Part shown: positions 10,481 through 18,937 of the stretch, piece after piece | Numbering within the stretch: the first letter of the stretch is position 1 | How the letters are laid out: every line of letters begins with the position of its first letter | Origin: Myroides fluvii | GTDB lineage: Bacteria > Bacteroidota > Bacteroidia > Flavobacteriales > Flavobacteriaceae | Direction of reading: 5' to 3' | Length of the DNA: 64,000 nucleotides | NCBI RefSeq assembly: GCF_009792295.1 | Contig: NZ_CP039934.1 | Location: forward strand, 392,501-456,500 | Notes under the pieces: generated by a model | Database searches by the model: none | What the model saw: only the letters and a program-made list of their open reading frames with translations | What the model was told of the DNA's origin: nothing | Program-made: the position numbers and the translations under genes

Positions 10481-12577
10481 ATGTATATAAAAAAAGTGAT
10501 TATGGGCGCTGCATTAGGCGCTGCTGTATTTTCTATCTCTTGTCAAAACAAGGCTAAATGGGATGAAACCAATGCTTTTTTTCAAGAAAGTGAATTGCCT
10601 TACCATACGGCTGATTTTTCAAAAATACAGAACAAAGATTTTAAACCTGCCCTATTAGAAGGTATGCGTCAGCAAGCAGAAGCCATTGAGAAGATTGCAT
10701 CAAATAGCGAAGCGCCTACATTTTCTAATACCATTGAGGCACTAGAACTTTCAGGTACCCTTCTTACGCGTGTTAGCCATGTTTTTCATCTATTAACAGG
10801 AGCGCATACGAATGATGAATTAATTGAGATTAACAGTGAACTAGCACCAAAATTTGCGACCCATACAGATGGCATTTACTTAAACGACGCTTTATTTGAG
10901 CGTGTTAAGCAATTGCACAAGGATCGCACTATTTTAGGTCTTGATGAGGAACAAGTAAGGCTTATTGACGTATACTATGAGCGCTTTGTGCAAGCAGGTG
11001 CAAATTTAAGTGCAGAAGCTAAAAAACAATTAAAACAGCTCAATCAGGAGATTGCGACCTTGACAAACGAATTTAGCGATAAACTCTTAGCTGCAACAAA
11101 GGCTGGTTCTGTTTCATTTACCAAAGAGCAATTACAAGGTTTACCTGAGGAGGATTTCACCTCTTTACAACAAAAAGACGGAAAGTATTTACTTGCTTTG
11201 AACAATACTACCCAGCAACCAGCATTGAGTCAGTTACAGCAAAAAGAAACCCGTGAGCATTTATTTCAACAAGCGTGGATCCGAGCGGAAAAAAAGGACA
11301 AAAATGACACGCGTTCAACTATTGTTGCATTAGCTAAAAAACGAGCGGAAAAAGCAAAATTATTGGGATTCGACACCTATGCTGCTTGGAGTCTACAAGG
11401 AACAATGGCCCAAAACCCAGCGCGTGTTTTTTCGATGTTATCAAATTTGAGTTCACATGCAATGCAAGCGGTAAAAGAAGAGACCGAATTATTGCAAGGG
11501 GCTAATAAATCTGCAACCCCATTAACTGCTGCGGATTGGACCTATTATGCAGAACAAGTAAGACAGGAGAAATTCGCCTTGAATCAAGAAGAGCTAAAAC
11601 CTTATTTTGAACTAGATAAAGTGCTTAAAGATGGTGTTTTCTTTATGGCTAAATACTTGTATGGAATTTCTTTTATTGAGCGAAACGACATCCCTGTTTG
11701 GCATGAAGACGTTAAAGTATATGAATTCTTCAACAAAGATGGCAGCAAGTTAGGGTTATTTTATACTGATTATTTTCAACGTGATTCAAAACAAGGAGGA
11801 GCTTGGATGAGTAATATTGTAGATCAATCGTACTTGATGAATCAATTGCCTGTCATTTATAATGTTGCTAATTTTCCAAAACCCGCAGAAGGTCAGGCTT
11901 CTTTGTTAACGCTTGATCAAGTTGTTACCTTGTTCCACGAATTTGGTCATGCTTTACATGGTCTATTTGCTGATCAAAAGTATCCTACTTTATCTGGGAC
12001 AAATGTTTCCCGTGATTTTGTAGAATTTCCTTCTCAATTTCACGAGCACTTTGCTTTTGACCCTCTTATTTTGGACAATTACGCGAAACATTATCAAACG
12101 GGGTATATTATGCCTCAAGCCTTTGCAGACAACATTAAAGCTGCTGCGGGCTTCAATAAAGGCTATAGTTTAACGGAATTGTTAGGTGCTACATTTTTGG
12201 ATTTAGCTTGGCATAGTATCGATGCAAATACAGAAATTACAGATGTGGATCAATTTGAAATTGATGCTTTAAATAAATACGGGATTTATACTTCCTTAGT
12301 TCCTCCAAGATATCGATCTTCTTACTTTAGTCATATTTTTGGTGGCGGATATGCCGCGGGATACTACTCTTATAAATGGTCAGAAATGATTGACTTCGAC
12401 GCTTACGCCTGGTTAATGGAAAACGGGGGTATAACCCCTCGAAATGGAGAGATTTTGCGCAAGAAGCTATTTTCTAGAGGAAACACAGTACCCTTAGATA
12501 AATTATATCGTGATTTTAGAGGTAAAGATCCGAATATTGATGCATACTTACATTATTCTGGTTTTTCAAAACAATAA
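10481..12577 (+). CDS. dcp: M3 family peptidyl-dipeptidase lipoprotein (Dcp-like)
   Basis: This is a zinc metallopeptidase that removes C-terminal dipeptides from oligopeptides. The 698 residues begin with a lipoprotein signal (lipobox FSIS-C21), so it is probably anchored in an envelope membrane rather than cytoplasmic like E. coli Dcp. The zinc site is HEFGH (486-490) in LFHEFGHALHGLF, and the third ligand is Glu515 in FVEFPSQFHEHF. C-terminal family blocks such as FSHIFGGGYAAGYYSYKWSE are intact. The length is normal. It is monocistronic: its own -7 box lies upstream and an 18-bp-stem terminator follows directly. A periplasmic role in finishing peptide breakdown after the neighbouring secreted proteases is an inference. 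Confidence 0.93.
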   Translation: MYIKKVIMGAALGAAVFSISCQNKAKWDETNAFFQESELPYHTADFSKIQNKDFKPALLEGMRQQAEAIEKIASNSEAPTFSNTIEALELSGTLLTRVSHVFHLLTGAHTNDELIEINSELAPKFATHTDGIYLNDALFERVKQLHKDRTILGLDEEQVRLIDVYYERFVQAGANLSAEAKKQLKQLNQEIATLTNEFSDKLLAATKAGSVSFTKEQLQGLPEEDFTSLQQKDGKYLLALNNTTQQPALSQLQQKETREHLFQQAWIRAEKKDKNDTRSTIVALAKKRAEKAKLLGFDTYAAWSLQGTMAQNPARVFSMLSNLSSHAMQAVKEETELLQGANKSATPLTAADWTYYAEQVRQEKFALNQEELKPYFELDKVLKDGVFFMAKYLYGISFIERNDIPVWHEDVKVYEFFNKDGSKLGLFYTDYFQRDSKQGGAWMSNIVDQSYLMNQLPVIYNVANFPKPAEGQASLLTLDQVVTLFHEFGHALHGLFADQKYPTLSGTNVSRDFVEFPSQFHEHFAFDPLILDNYAKHYQTGYIMPQAFADNIKAAAGFNKGYSLTELLGATFLDLAWHSIDANTEITDVDQFEIDALNKYGIYTSLVPPRYRSSYFSHIFGGGYAAGYYSYKWSEMIDFDAYAWLMENGGITPRNGEILRKKLFSRGNTVPLDKLYRDFRGKDPNIDAYLHYSGFSKQ

Positions 12578-12622
12578 AAAACAAACAAAGCTATCCTCAC
12601 CGATAGCTTTGTTTGTTTTAGG
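12578..12622 (+). terminator. strong intrinsic terminator after dcp
   Basis: A perfect 18-bp stem (12578-12595 with 12602-12619) closes a 6-nt loop CTCACC. The 3' arm ends GTTTGTTTT. It starts at the base after the stop codon. Confidence 0.85.
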
Positions 12623-12651
12623 TTACTCTTTTTCGCATCACAAGAAAATAG

Positions 12652-12659
12652 TACCTTTG
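12652..12659 (+). promoter_or_regulatory. -7 element of rlmH
   Basis: TACCTTTG lies 20 nt before the rlmH ATG and just downstream of the dcp terminator. No TTG is found at the -33 distance. Confidence 0.5.
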
Positions 12660-12679
12660 TTGCAAATCAATTTTTTCAG

Positions 12680-13153
12680 ATGAATATCAAACTACTGGCT
12701 ATCGGCAAAACAGATAATAAGGAATTACAAACCCTAATGAATGACTACATGAAGCGTTTGTCTTTTTACGTCAAATTTGACATGGAGATTATCGCTGATA
12801 TCAAAAATGCTAAAAATCTATCCGAAGCCCAGCAAAAACAAAAAGAAGGTGAATTGATTTTAAGTAAAATTGGCCCTACTGATTTTTTGGTTCTCCTCGA
12901 TGAAAAGGGAAAAGAATTCACAAGCGTAGATTTTGCGGATGAACTACAGAAGAGAATGAATGCGGGAATCAAGACCTTGGTATTTGTTATTGGTGGACCG
13001 TATGGTTTTTCAGAAGAAGTCTATAAAAATGCGAAAGGGAAAATATCACTTTCAAAAATGACATTTTCCCATCAAATGATTCGCTTATTTATTATTGAAC
13101 AACTCTATCGCGGATTTACCATTTTGCGCAATGAGCCTTATCATCATCAGTAA
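12680..13153 (+). CDS. rlmH: 23S rRNA (pseudouridine-1915-N3)-methyltransferase RlmH
   Basis: This SPOUT-class methyltransferase modifies pseudouridine 1915 in helix 69 of 23S rRNA, using SAM on assembled 70S ribosomes. The 157 residues are the full family length. Hallmarks are LLAIGKT at the start, FLVLLDEKGKEFTS, the SAM knot FVIGGPYGFSEEV, and the C-terminal YRGFTILRNEPYHH. It has its own -7 box. It converges on the lipoprotein gene at 13155, with stop codons separated by 1 nt and no terminator between. Confidence 0.97.
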   Translation: MNIKLLAIGKTDNKELQTLMNDYMKRLSFYVKFDMEIIADIKNAKNLSEAQQKQKEGELILSKIGPTDFLVLLDEKGKEFTSVDFADELQKRMNAGIKTLVFVIGGPYGFSEEVYKNAKGKISLSKMTFSHQMIRLFIIEQLYRGFTILRNEPYHHQ

Positions 13154-13154
13154 C

Positions 13155-13763
13155 CTAGTATATACGATCTTCGTTTACAAACTGCTTGCTTATTTTTAAC
13201 TCTTCCAACAAGATTCTCAGTTGTAGATACTGTTCGAAATCTAACTCCTTACTGAATCCCAATTGGAGGCTATCTTTGCCTTGCGTTACTTCTACTAGTT
13301 GCTTGCGATCCGTTGCCTTTCCTTCAAAGAAAACATCATTAGATGCGTTGACATAAAGCAAGTTATCTGTAGAGGCGGGACGCTCAAAGCTATAATCTAA
13401 TGATTTAAACGGAAAAAAGGATAAATGTTTGTTTAGCGTATCTGCATAGCTGTAAAAAACGCCTTTTTCATCCATATGTAAATTCGCTTTGTCGTATTTT
13501 TTATTCTTGATTCCCGACACGATTTCCAATACCTCTTTTGCATTGAGTTCTCGCTCAATGTGAAAGATAAAATTAGTTCCTCCTATTTTGTTGTTATCGT
13601 TTAAAAGAGGGTGAATCCCATCCTCAGCATATTCGATATAAATTGGCGAGTGATCGTCAATTCCTTCTTCAACAATATAGGCTGCACGAGCTAATTTCAT
13701 TTCTTTTTTATCACAGCTCATAAACAAGCAAAGAAAAGGTAATACAAACAGTAATTTTCTCAT
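13155..13763 (-). CDS. hypothetical lipoprotein
   Basis: Not recognised as a named family. The 202 residues start with a lipoprotein signal (MRKLLFVLPFLCLFMSC, Cys17). The rest is soluble, mixed alpha/beta and acidic, with no cysteine after the lipid anchor and no catalytic motif I can name. The start overlaps the folP stop by 4 nt (ATGA-type junction), so the two genes are translationally coupled in one operon. This pairing gives no clear functional hint. It is convergent with rlmH. Confidence 0.85.
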   Translation of the reverse strand: MRKLLFVLPFLCLFMSCDKKEMKLARAAYIVEEGIDDHSPIYIEYAEDGIHPLLNDNNKIGGTNFIFHIERELNAKEVLEIVSGIKNKKYDKANLHMDEKGVFYSYADTLNKHLSFFPFKSLDYSFERPASTDNLLYVNASNDVFFEGKATDRKQLVEVTQGKDSLQLGFSKELDFEQYLQLRILLEELKISKQFVNEDRIY

Positions 13764-14584
13764 ATCATCAATTGGTTTAAAATTTTTCTAACTTCATTTG
13801 CTTCTTTAACATCGTGTACACGTAAAATTTTCGCACCTTTTTGTAGGGCGATTGTATTCAACACAGTTGTTCCATTCAACGCTTCTTGTGGTGTACAATC
13901 CAAGAGTTTATACAGCATGGATTTACGGGATATTCCCACGAGTAATGGCGATTCAAAACAGTGCAAATGCTCTAGTTTAGCCATCAACTCATAATTTTGC
14001 TCCATCGTTTTGGCAAAGCCAAACCCTGGATCTAAGATAACATCATTAATTTTAGCTGCTCTAGCTTGCGCTAATCGCTCTGAAAAATAATAGCGCATAT
14101 CCACAATTAGATCATCGTATGTTGTCATGCTTTGCATGGTTTGAGGATTTCCTCTCATGTGCATCATAATATACGGAACTTGTAATTGTCCTACTACGTC
14201 AATCATCTGCTCATCTAACAAGCCTGCAGCAATATCATTTACAATAGCTCCCCCTGCTTCAATAGCCTCTTTAGCTACTTTAGCTCGAAAGGTATCGATG
14301 GATATTTTTATCGTTGGAAATTGCTTAACGAGCAAAGACACTACACTTACTAACCTTTTAATTTCCTCTTCTTCACTGACGAATTCGGCACTGGGCTTAG
14401 AAGAATAAGCTCCTAAATCTATAAAATCGGCCCCTTCTGACAGCATTTTTTCTGTTTGTTTTACAAAGTCAACATCCGTTTTGTACTGTCCTCCGTCATA
14501 GAAAGAGTTGGGCGTAATATTTAAAATTCCCATGATTTTTGGGGTAGATAAATCAATCAATTCTCCTTTGCAATTTATTGTCAT
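13760..14584 (-). CDS. folP: dihydropteroate synthase
   Basis: This enzyme condenses 6-hydroxymethyl-7,8-dihydropterin pyrophosphate with p-aminobenzoate, the folate step blocked by sulfonamides. Seen: the N-terminal signature MGILNITPNSFYDGG, then ISIDTFRAKVAKEA, IVNDIAAG, MMHMRGNP, DVILDPGFGFAKT and a C-terminal LRVHDVKEA. The TIM-barrel is complete at about 274 residues. I take the ATG at 14584; the frame also opens at a TTG 9 nt upstream. A -7-like TATATTTG lies on this strand at 14697-14704. It is the first gene of a two-gene operon with the lipoprotein at 13155. Confidence 0.97.
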   Translation of the reverse strand: MTINCKGELIDLSTPKIMGILNITPNSFYDGGQYKTDVDFVKQTEKMLSEGADFIDLGAYSSKPSAEFVSEEEEIKRLVSVVSLLVKQFPTIKISIDTFRAKVAKEAIEAGGAIVNDIAAGLLDEQMIDVVGQLQVPYIMMHMRGNPQTMQSMTTYDDLIVDMRYYFSERLAQARAAKINDVILDPGFGFAKTMEQNYELMAKLEHLHCFESPLLVGISRKSMLYKLLDCTPQEALNGTTVLNTIALQKGAKILRVHDVKEANEVRKILNQLMI

Positions 14585-14673
14585 ACAGCACAATTCAATA
14601 TTTTATCTTATTTTTATCTATATTTAATTTTCCAAAAGGTGTAACATTATTTTCAACACCATAGTATTATTAC

Positions 14674-14681
14674 TATTTTTG
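14674..14681 (+). promoter_or_regulatory. -7 element of the DUF1599 gene
   Basis: TATTTTTG lies 29 nt before the ATG at 14711. An overlapping minus-strand -7 for folP (14697-14704) suggests interleaved divergent promoters. Neither has a clear -33 TTG. Confidence 0.4.
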
Positions 14682-14710
14682 AAAAATAATCCAATACAAA
14701 TATAGTTTAA

Positions 14711-15256
14711 ATGAGTACTACTTCTATACAATATGATCAGGTAATTGCTATTTGCAAATCGTTATTCCAGAAAAAGATGCACGATTACGGATGTGCTTGG
14801 CGTATCATGCGCTTGAGTTCATTGACAGATCAAATTTACATCAAAGCTCAGCGCTTGAGAAGTATTCAAGAAAATACTGTACGCAAAGTGGACGAAGGGG
14901 AAATCCCAGAATTTATAGGCATTGTAAATTACTGCATTATGGCGTTAATTAACGCTGAAATTGGCGTGGGAAAATACCCGGATTTAACGGCAGAAGAAGT
15001 AGAGTCACAATATGACAAACACGTATTGGAGACTAAAGCCTTAATGGAAAACAAAAATCACGATTACGGAGAGGCTTGGCGTGATTTACGCGTTAGTTCG
15101 CTAACAGATTTAATTTTACAAAAGTTACTCCGCGTAAAGCAAATTGAAGACAATAAAGGAAAAACACTAGCGTCCGAAGGCATTGAAGCTAACTATCAAG
15201 ATATGTTAAACTATGCTGTATTCGCTTTGATTCACCTTGAAATAATAAACGAATAA
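14711..15256 (+). CDS. DUF1599 domain protein (internal duplication)
   Basis: The 181 residues form two repeats of about 70 (roughly 15-85 and 108-178), each built as HDYGxAWRxxRxSSLTD, then a helix, then a C-terminal (V/L)NYxxxALIxxEI segment. This is the DUF1599 (Nmad1, nucleotide-modification-associated) fold; no enzymatic activity is established to my knowledge. It is cytoplasmic, with no signal. It heads the forward cluster DUF1599, DoxX-like, permease, TlpA-like and tpiA with short gaps (21, 7, 13 and 2 nt), which looks like a single operon. It is divergent from folP. Confidence 0.85.
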   Translation: MSTTSIQYDQVIAICKSLFQKKMHDYGCAWRIMRLSSLTDQIYIKAQRLRSIQENTVRKVDEGEIPEFIGIVNYCIMALINAEIGVGKYPDLTAEEVESQYDKHVLETKALMENKNHDYGEAWRDLRVSSLTDLILQKLLRVKQIEDNKGKTLASEGIEANYQDMLNYAVFALIHLEIINE

Positions 15257-15277
15257 ATAACCATCAACCCACTAATT

Positions 15278-16378
15278 ATGAAATTCATCACGCAACTGTC
15301 GCGCATTTTTGTAGGCGTATTATTTATTTTATCTGGTTTAGTAAAATTGAATGACCCTACGGGTTTTTCCTTTAAACTAGAAGAATACTTTTCAGAAGCA
15401 GTTTTAAACTTGCCTTTTTTAACGCCTTATGCCCTTTCTCTAGCAGTTGTACTGGTCATTGCTGAAGTCATTTTAGGTGTAGCTTTATTATTGGGTTTCA
15501 TGCGTAAATTAACGTTGACGTTATTATTTTTAATGATTGTATTCTTTACATTCTTAACCTTCTATTCTGCTTATTTCAATAAAGTAACAGACTGTGGTTG
15601 TTTTGGGGATGCTGTCCCTTTAACTCCTTGGGGATCGTTTACCAAAGATATTGTCTTATTGATTCTCATTCTTATTCTCATCAAATTTAAATCGTTTATT
15701 CAACCTATATTCCAAGCCAAAACCAACAATTTAATCCTGATGATGACTGTGATTTTAAGTTGTTTTATGGGGTATTGGGTATTGAATCACTTGCCTTTAA
15801 AAGATTTCAGAGCATACAAAGTGGGAACGGATATTCAGAAGGGAATGGAAATTCCTGCAGATGCTCCGAAAGCAGAATACCAAATGACGTTTTACTACAA
15901 TGTAAATGGCAAAGAAGAAAAATTCACGGATAAAGAGCTAGGTAATATTCCAGAAGGTGCTGAATTTGTTCGTCGCGAAGACATTCAATTAAGCGAAGGA
16001 TACCAACCGGCTATTCACGATTTAACGATGGATTTAGATGGAGAAGAGCACTTGACAGCAATGTTAGAAGAACCCAAGTTAATTTGGATTATTTCGTACG
16101 ATTTAGAGCGTGCAGATGCGGAAGGATTACAAGCAATGAAAGACTTTGCAAACAAAGCGATTGTCAAAGGTTACGTTGTTGCAGGACTAACAGCTTCTAG
16201 TAATGCCATTATCGACGGCGTAATTAAAAAATACGAATTGCCTTTCCTTTATTATACTGCTGATGCAACGACGCTTAAAACCATTGAAAGAGCAAATCCG
16301 AGTATTGTCGTAGTAGAAAAAGGAGTCATTGTTGAAAAGAAACACTGGAAAGACCGCAATCAGGTTACCCTAAAATAG
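15278..16378 (+). CDS. BT_3928-type DoxX-like membrane protein
   Basis: The 366-residue protein has an N-terminal DoxX-like four-helix membrane domain (about 5-145; FVGVLFILSGLVKLNDPTGF is typical), with the cysteine motif CGCFGD (Cys106, Cys108) in an inter-helix loop. A fifth helix (about 150-172) is followed by a 190-residue soluble C-terminal domain without recognised catalytic residues. The CGCFGD motif is found in MauE/DoxX-type proteins linked to thiol redox chemistry. A TlpA-like thioredoxin two genes downstream fits that, but the pairing is inference. It sits inside the tpiA operon. Confidence 0.8.
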   Translation: MKFITQLSRIFVGVLFILSGLVKLNDPTGFSFKLEEYFSEAVLNLPFLTPYALSLAVVLVIAEVILGVALLLGFMRKLTLTLLFLMIVFFTFLTFYSAYFNKVTDCGCFGDAVPLTPWGSFTKDIVLLILILILIKFKSFIQPIFQAKTNNLILMMTVILSCFMGYWVLNHLPLKDFRAYKVGTDIQKGMEIPADAPKAEYQMTFYYNVNGKEEKFTDKELGNIPEGAEFVRREDIQLSEGYQPAIHDLTMDLDGEEHLTAMLEEPKLIWIISYDLERADAEGLQAMKDFANKAIVKGYVVAGLTASSNAIIDGVIKKYELPFLYYTADATTLKTIERANPSIVVVEKGVIVEKKHWKDRNQVTLK

Positions 16379-16385
16379 AACCATC

Positions 16386-17465
16386 TTGCTGACTTATTTC
16401 ACAAAAAAATTAGGTTACGCCCTACTCACTCTTTGGGGGGTGGTTAGTGTAGTTTTCTTTTTGTTTACCATTTTACCTGGTGATCCAGCGCGCATGATGT
16501 TGGATCAAAATGAAAGTGCTGAACAACTATTGGCTATAAAAAAGAAGTATGGATTTGATCAACCCATTAGCAAACAATACGCGCTATATTTGAATGATTT
16601 ATCTCCCCTTTCACTGCATAGTACATTAGCTGAAGATTACAGTTTTAGACATGAAAACAAGTATCATGGTTTGGTTTTATTCACGACAGGACAAACTGAA
16701 TTGATGCTCAAAGCTCCCTATTTAAGAGAGAGTTTTCAAAAGAACGGAAAAACGGTTAGTAGTATTTTGGCAGAAACACTGCCTAATACTGTACTATTGG
16801 CCACAGTGGCTATTGGGATTGCCCTTTGTATTGGTGTACTATTAGGGGTATTTTCCGCTTTACATGTCAATACGTGGTTGGATCGTCTAATTTCCGTTGT
16901 GAGTACCTTTGGAATGAGCATTCCCTCTTTCTTTAGTGCGATTTTATTCGCCTGGATTTTCGGTTATCTCCTGCACACCTATACCCAATTGCCCATGACA
17001 GGTAGTTTGTATGAAGTGGATGATTACGGCGATGGACGTTATTTAGCGTTGAAAAACATCATTTTACCCGCACTTGTTTTGGGAATTCGTCCTTTATCTG
17101 TCGTTATTCAACTGATGCGAAACTCCCTATTAGAAGTTTTGAGTTTGGATTATATTCGAACAGCCAAAGCGAAAGGGATGAGTACCACACAAGTAATCTA
17201 TAAACACGCGTTGAAAAACGCACTTAATCCCGTTGTAACAGCACTTTCTGGTTGGTTTGCCTCCATGTTAGCTGGCGCGGTTTTTGTAGAGTATATTTTT
17301 GGATGGAATGGATTGGGTAAAGAAATTGTAGAAGCCTTAAACACCTTAGATCTTCCCATTATCATGGGAGCTGTACTTACTATTGCAACAGCTTTCGTAA
17401 TCCTAACAATTTTAGTAGATTTGATCTATGCTTATTTAGATCCTAGAATAAAGCTAAACGAATAA
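16386..17465 (+). CDS. ABC transporter permease, DppB/OppB type, orphan
   Basis: The 359-residue inner-membrane protein opens with the typical family N-terminus (ALLTLWGVVSVVFFLFTILPGDPA). It has five further helices and the EAA-type loop DYIRTAKAKGMSTTQVIYKH that docks an ATPase. An insertion of about 60 residues (70-125) lies in the periplasmic region. No partner permease, ATPase or binding protein gene is adjacent, so the substrate is unknown; peptide or nickel transport is family-typical only. The start must be the TTG at 16386: no ATG occurs before residue 39, which would remove the first helix. It lies 7 nt after the previous gene. Confidence 0.85.
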   Translation: MLTYFTKKLGYALLTLWGVVSVVFFLFTILPGDPARMMLDQNESAEQLLAIKKKYGFDQPISKQYALYLNDLSPLSLHSTLAEDYSFRHENKYHGLVLFTTGQTELMLKAPYLRESFQKNGKTVSSILAETLPNTVLLATVAIGIALCIGVLLGVFSALHVNTWLDRLISVVSTFGMSIPSFFSAILFAWIFGYLLHTYTQLPMTGSLYEVDDYGDGRYLALKNIILPALVLGIRPLSVVIQLMRNSLLEVLSLDYIRTAKAKGMSTTQVIYKHALKNALNPVVTALSGWFASMLAGAVFVEYIFGWNGLGKEIVEALNTLDLPIIMGAVLTIATAFVILTILVDLIYAYLDPRIKLNE

Positions 17466-17478
17466 ATATTAACCCATT

Positions 17479-18057
17479 ATGAAGAAAATTTTTATTGCCC
17501 TTTCTATACTTGCTTTAACAGCTACTGCTTGTAAGCAACAAACAGAGAAGTTGGAAGTTATTTCAACTGAAGAACCAACTCCAACAGCTACAACAACTGA
17601 AGATGCAAATGTTGATACCACAAAATTTGCCCCAGCAGCTTTGAATCAAGTATTTCACAAATTAGATGGAAATACAATTAGCTTTCAAGAAATACTCACA
17701 CAATACGCAGGTAAAAACATCCTCATTGACGTGTGGGCTGCTTGGTGTCCGGATTGTATCAAAGCACTTCCTGAAATAAAAAAAATTAAAGCTGCATTTC
17801 CAGAAGTTGTTTTCGTCAATTTATCTTTAGATAAAACACCTGAAGCTTGGAAAGAAGCGATTGAAAAATACGGTATTGAAGGGGAACAATTCCACCTCAA
17901 CGACGAGAAGCGAATGAAAGGAACCTTTGGACAAGCGATTCAGTTAAACTGGATTCCTCGCTATATGGTAGTAAATAAAGAAGGTAAAATTGAGCTTTTC
18001 AATGCTACAGAGAAAAACTTTGAAGACATAAAAGCCTTATTAAATACAATACAATAA
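17479..18057 (+). CDS. TlpA-like thioredoxin-fold lipoprotein
   Basis: The 192-residue thiol-disulfide protein is anchored by lipidation (lipobox LTATAC, Cys18) and has a Thr/Glu-rich linker (about 20-45) before a thioredoxin fold. The active site is WCPDC (Cys90, Cys93) in IDVWAAWCPDCIKALPE, and the cis-Pro region is WIPRYMVV. It probably reduces or isomerises disulfides in the periplasm. It lies in the tpiA operon, 13 nt after the permease and 2 nt before tpiA. Confidence 0.88.
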   Translation: MKKIFIALSILALTATACKQQTEKLEVISTEEPTPTATTTEDANVDTTKFAPAALNQVFHKLDGNTISFQEILTQYAGKNILIDVWAAWCPDCIKALPEIKKIKAAFPEVVFVNLSLDKTPEAWKEAIEKYGIEGEQFHLNDEKRMKGTFGQAIQLNWIPRYMVVNKEGKIELFNATEKNFEDIKALLNTIQ

Positions 18058-18059
18058 TT

Positions 18060-18812
18060 ATGAGACACCCAATTGTTGCTGGAAACTGGAAAATGCACAA
18101 AACTCTTTCAGAGACTCATGTGCTATTAGATGAGTTAATTGAACTATTGCCTACAGGTAAAGAAGTAGAAGTGATTGTAGCTCCTACTTTTACAAACTTA
18201 GCGAGTGCAGTAGATCACTTAGAAGGAACAAACATTCAAGTGGCAGCTCAAAATATGCACCAAGCAGAAGGTGGTGCTTTTACAGGAGAGATTTCTGCTC
18301 AAATGTTGTTAAGCGTTGGTGTTGAAACTGTCATAATCGGACACTCGGAACGAAGACATTACTTTAAAGAAACGGACGCTATTTTAGCAGATAAGGTAAA
18401 TACGGCATTCAAACATAATATGCGTGTCATCTACTGTATTGGTGAAGAGTTAAAAGACCGTGAAAGCAAACAATACCTCAATGTTATTTTCAATCAGTTG
18501 AGAGATGGATTATTCCATTTAAGCAAGGCGCAATGGGAGAATATTGTAATCGCTTATGAACCTGTATGGGCTATTGGAACTGGAGAAACAGCAACACCAG
18601 AACAAGCACAAGAAATTCACGCTTTTATTCGCCAAGAAATTGAACGTCAATACGATAAAACAGTTGCAGAAAATACATCTATCCTCTATGGAGGTAGTGT
18701 TAAACCTACTAATGCAAAAGAAATTTTCTCTAAACCCGATGTTGACGGTGGTCTAATTGGTGGAGCGGCTTTAGTAGCTAGCGATTTCGCAGCAATCGTT
18801 GCAGCAATTTAA
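18060..18812 (+). CDS. tpiA: triosephosphate isomerase
   Basis: It interconverts dihydroxyacetone phosphate and glyceraldehyde 3-phosphate in glycolysis. The 250-residue TIM barrel has Asn11/Lys13 (AGNWKMHK), catalytic His95 (IIGHSERR) and Glu167 (AYEPVWAIGTG), and the phosphate-binding LYGGSV and GLIGGAAL loops. It is complete and is the last gene of its operon, followed by an intrinsic terminator. Confidence 0.98.
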   Translation: MRHPIVAGNWKMHKTLSETHVLLDELIELLPTGKEVEVIVAPTFTNLASAVDHLEGTNIQVAAQNMHQAEGGAFTGEISAQMLLSVGVETVIIGHSERRHYFKETDAILADKVNTAFKHNMRVIYCIGEELKDRESKQYLNVIFNQLRDGLFHLSKAQWENIVIAYEPVWAIGTGETATPEQAQEIHAFIRQEIERQYDKTVAENTSILYGGSVKPTNAKEIFSKPDVDGGLIGGAALVASDFAAIVAAI

Positions 18813-18835
18813 AAAAAATCAATCTTTTATATCTC

Positions 18836-18868
18836 AGCCTATCTATTGCAGATAGGCTTTTTTATTTT
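18836..18868 (+). terminator. terminator of the tpiA operon
   Basis: The stem AGCCTATCT (18836-18844) / AGATAGGCT (18850-18858) has a 5-nt loop and is followed by a T-rich tract. Confidence 0.85.
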
Positions 18869-18905
18869 TCATCTTTGTTATTTATAAAGATTCTAAATAA
18901 TTTAG

Positions 18906-18913
18906 TATCTTTG
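18906..18913 (+). promoter_or_regulatory. -7 element of the AraC-type regulator
   Basis: TATCTTTG lies 25 nt before the ATG at 18938. It falls inside the longer open frame starting at 18875, which argues that the shorter start is the real one. Confidence 0.6.
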
Positions 18914-18937
18914 TGCTACACAAATAAAAACTACACG

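Noticed and set aside
18875..18937. Upstream extension of the AraC-type regulator
   Set aside because: Contains the -7 promoter box; the ATG at 18938 is better placed.
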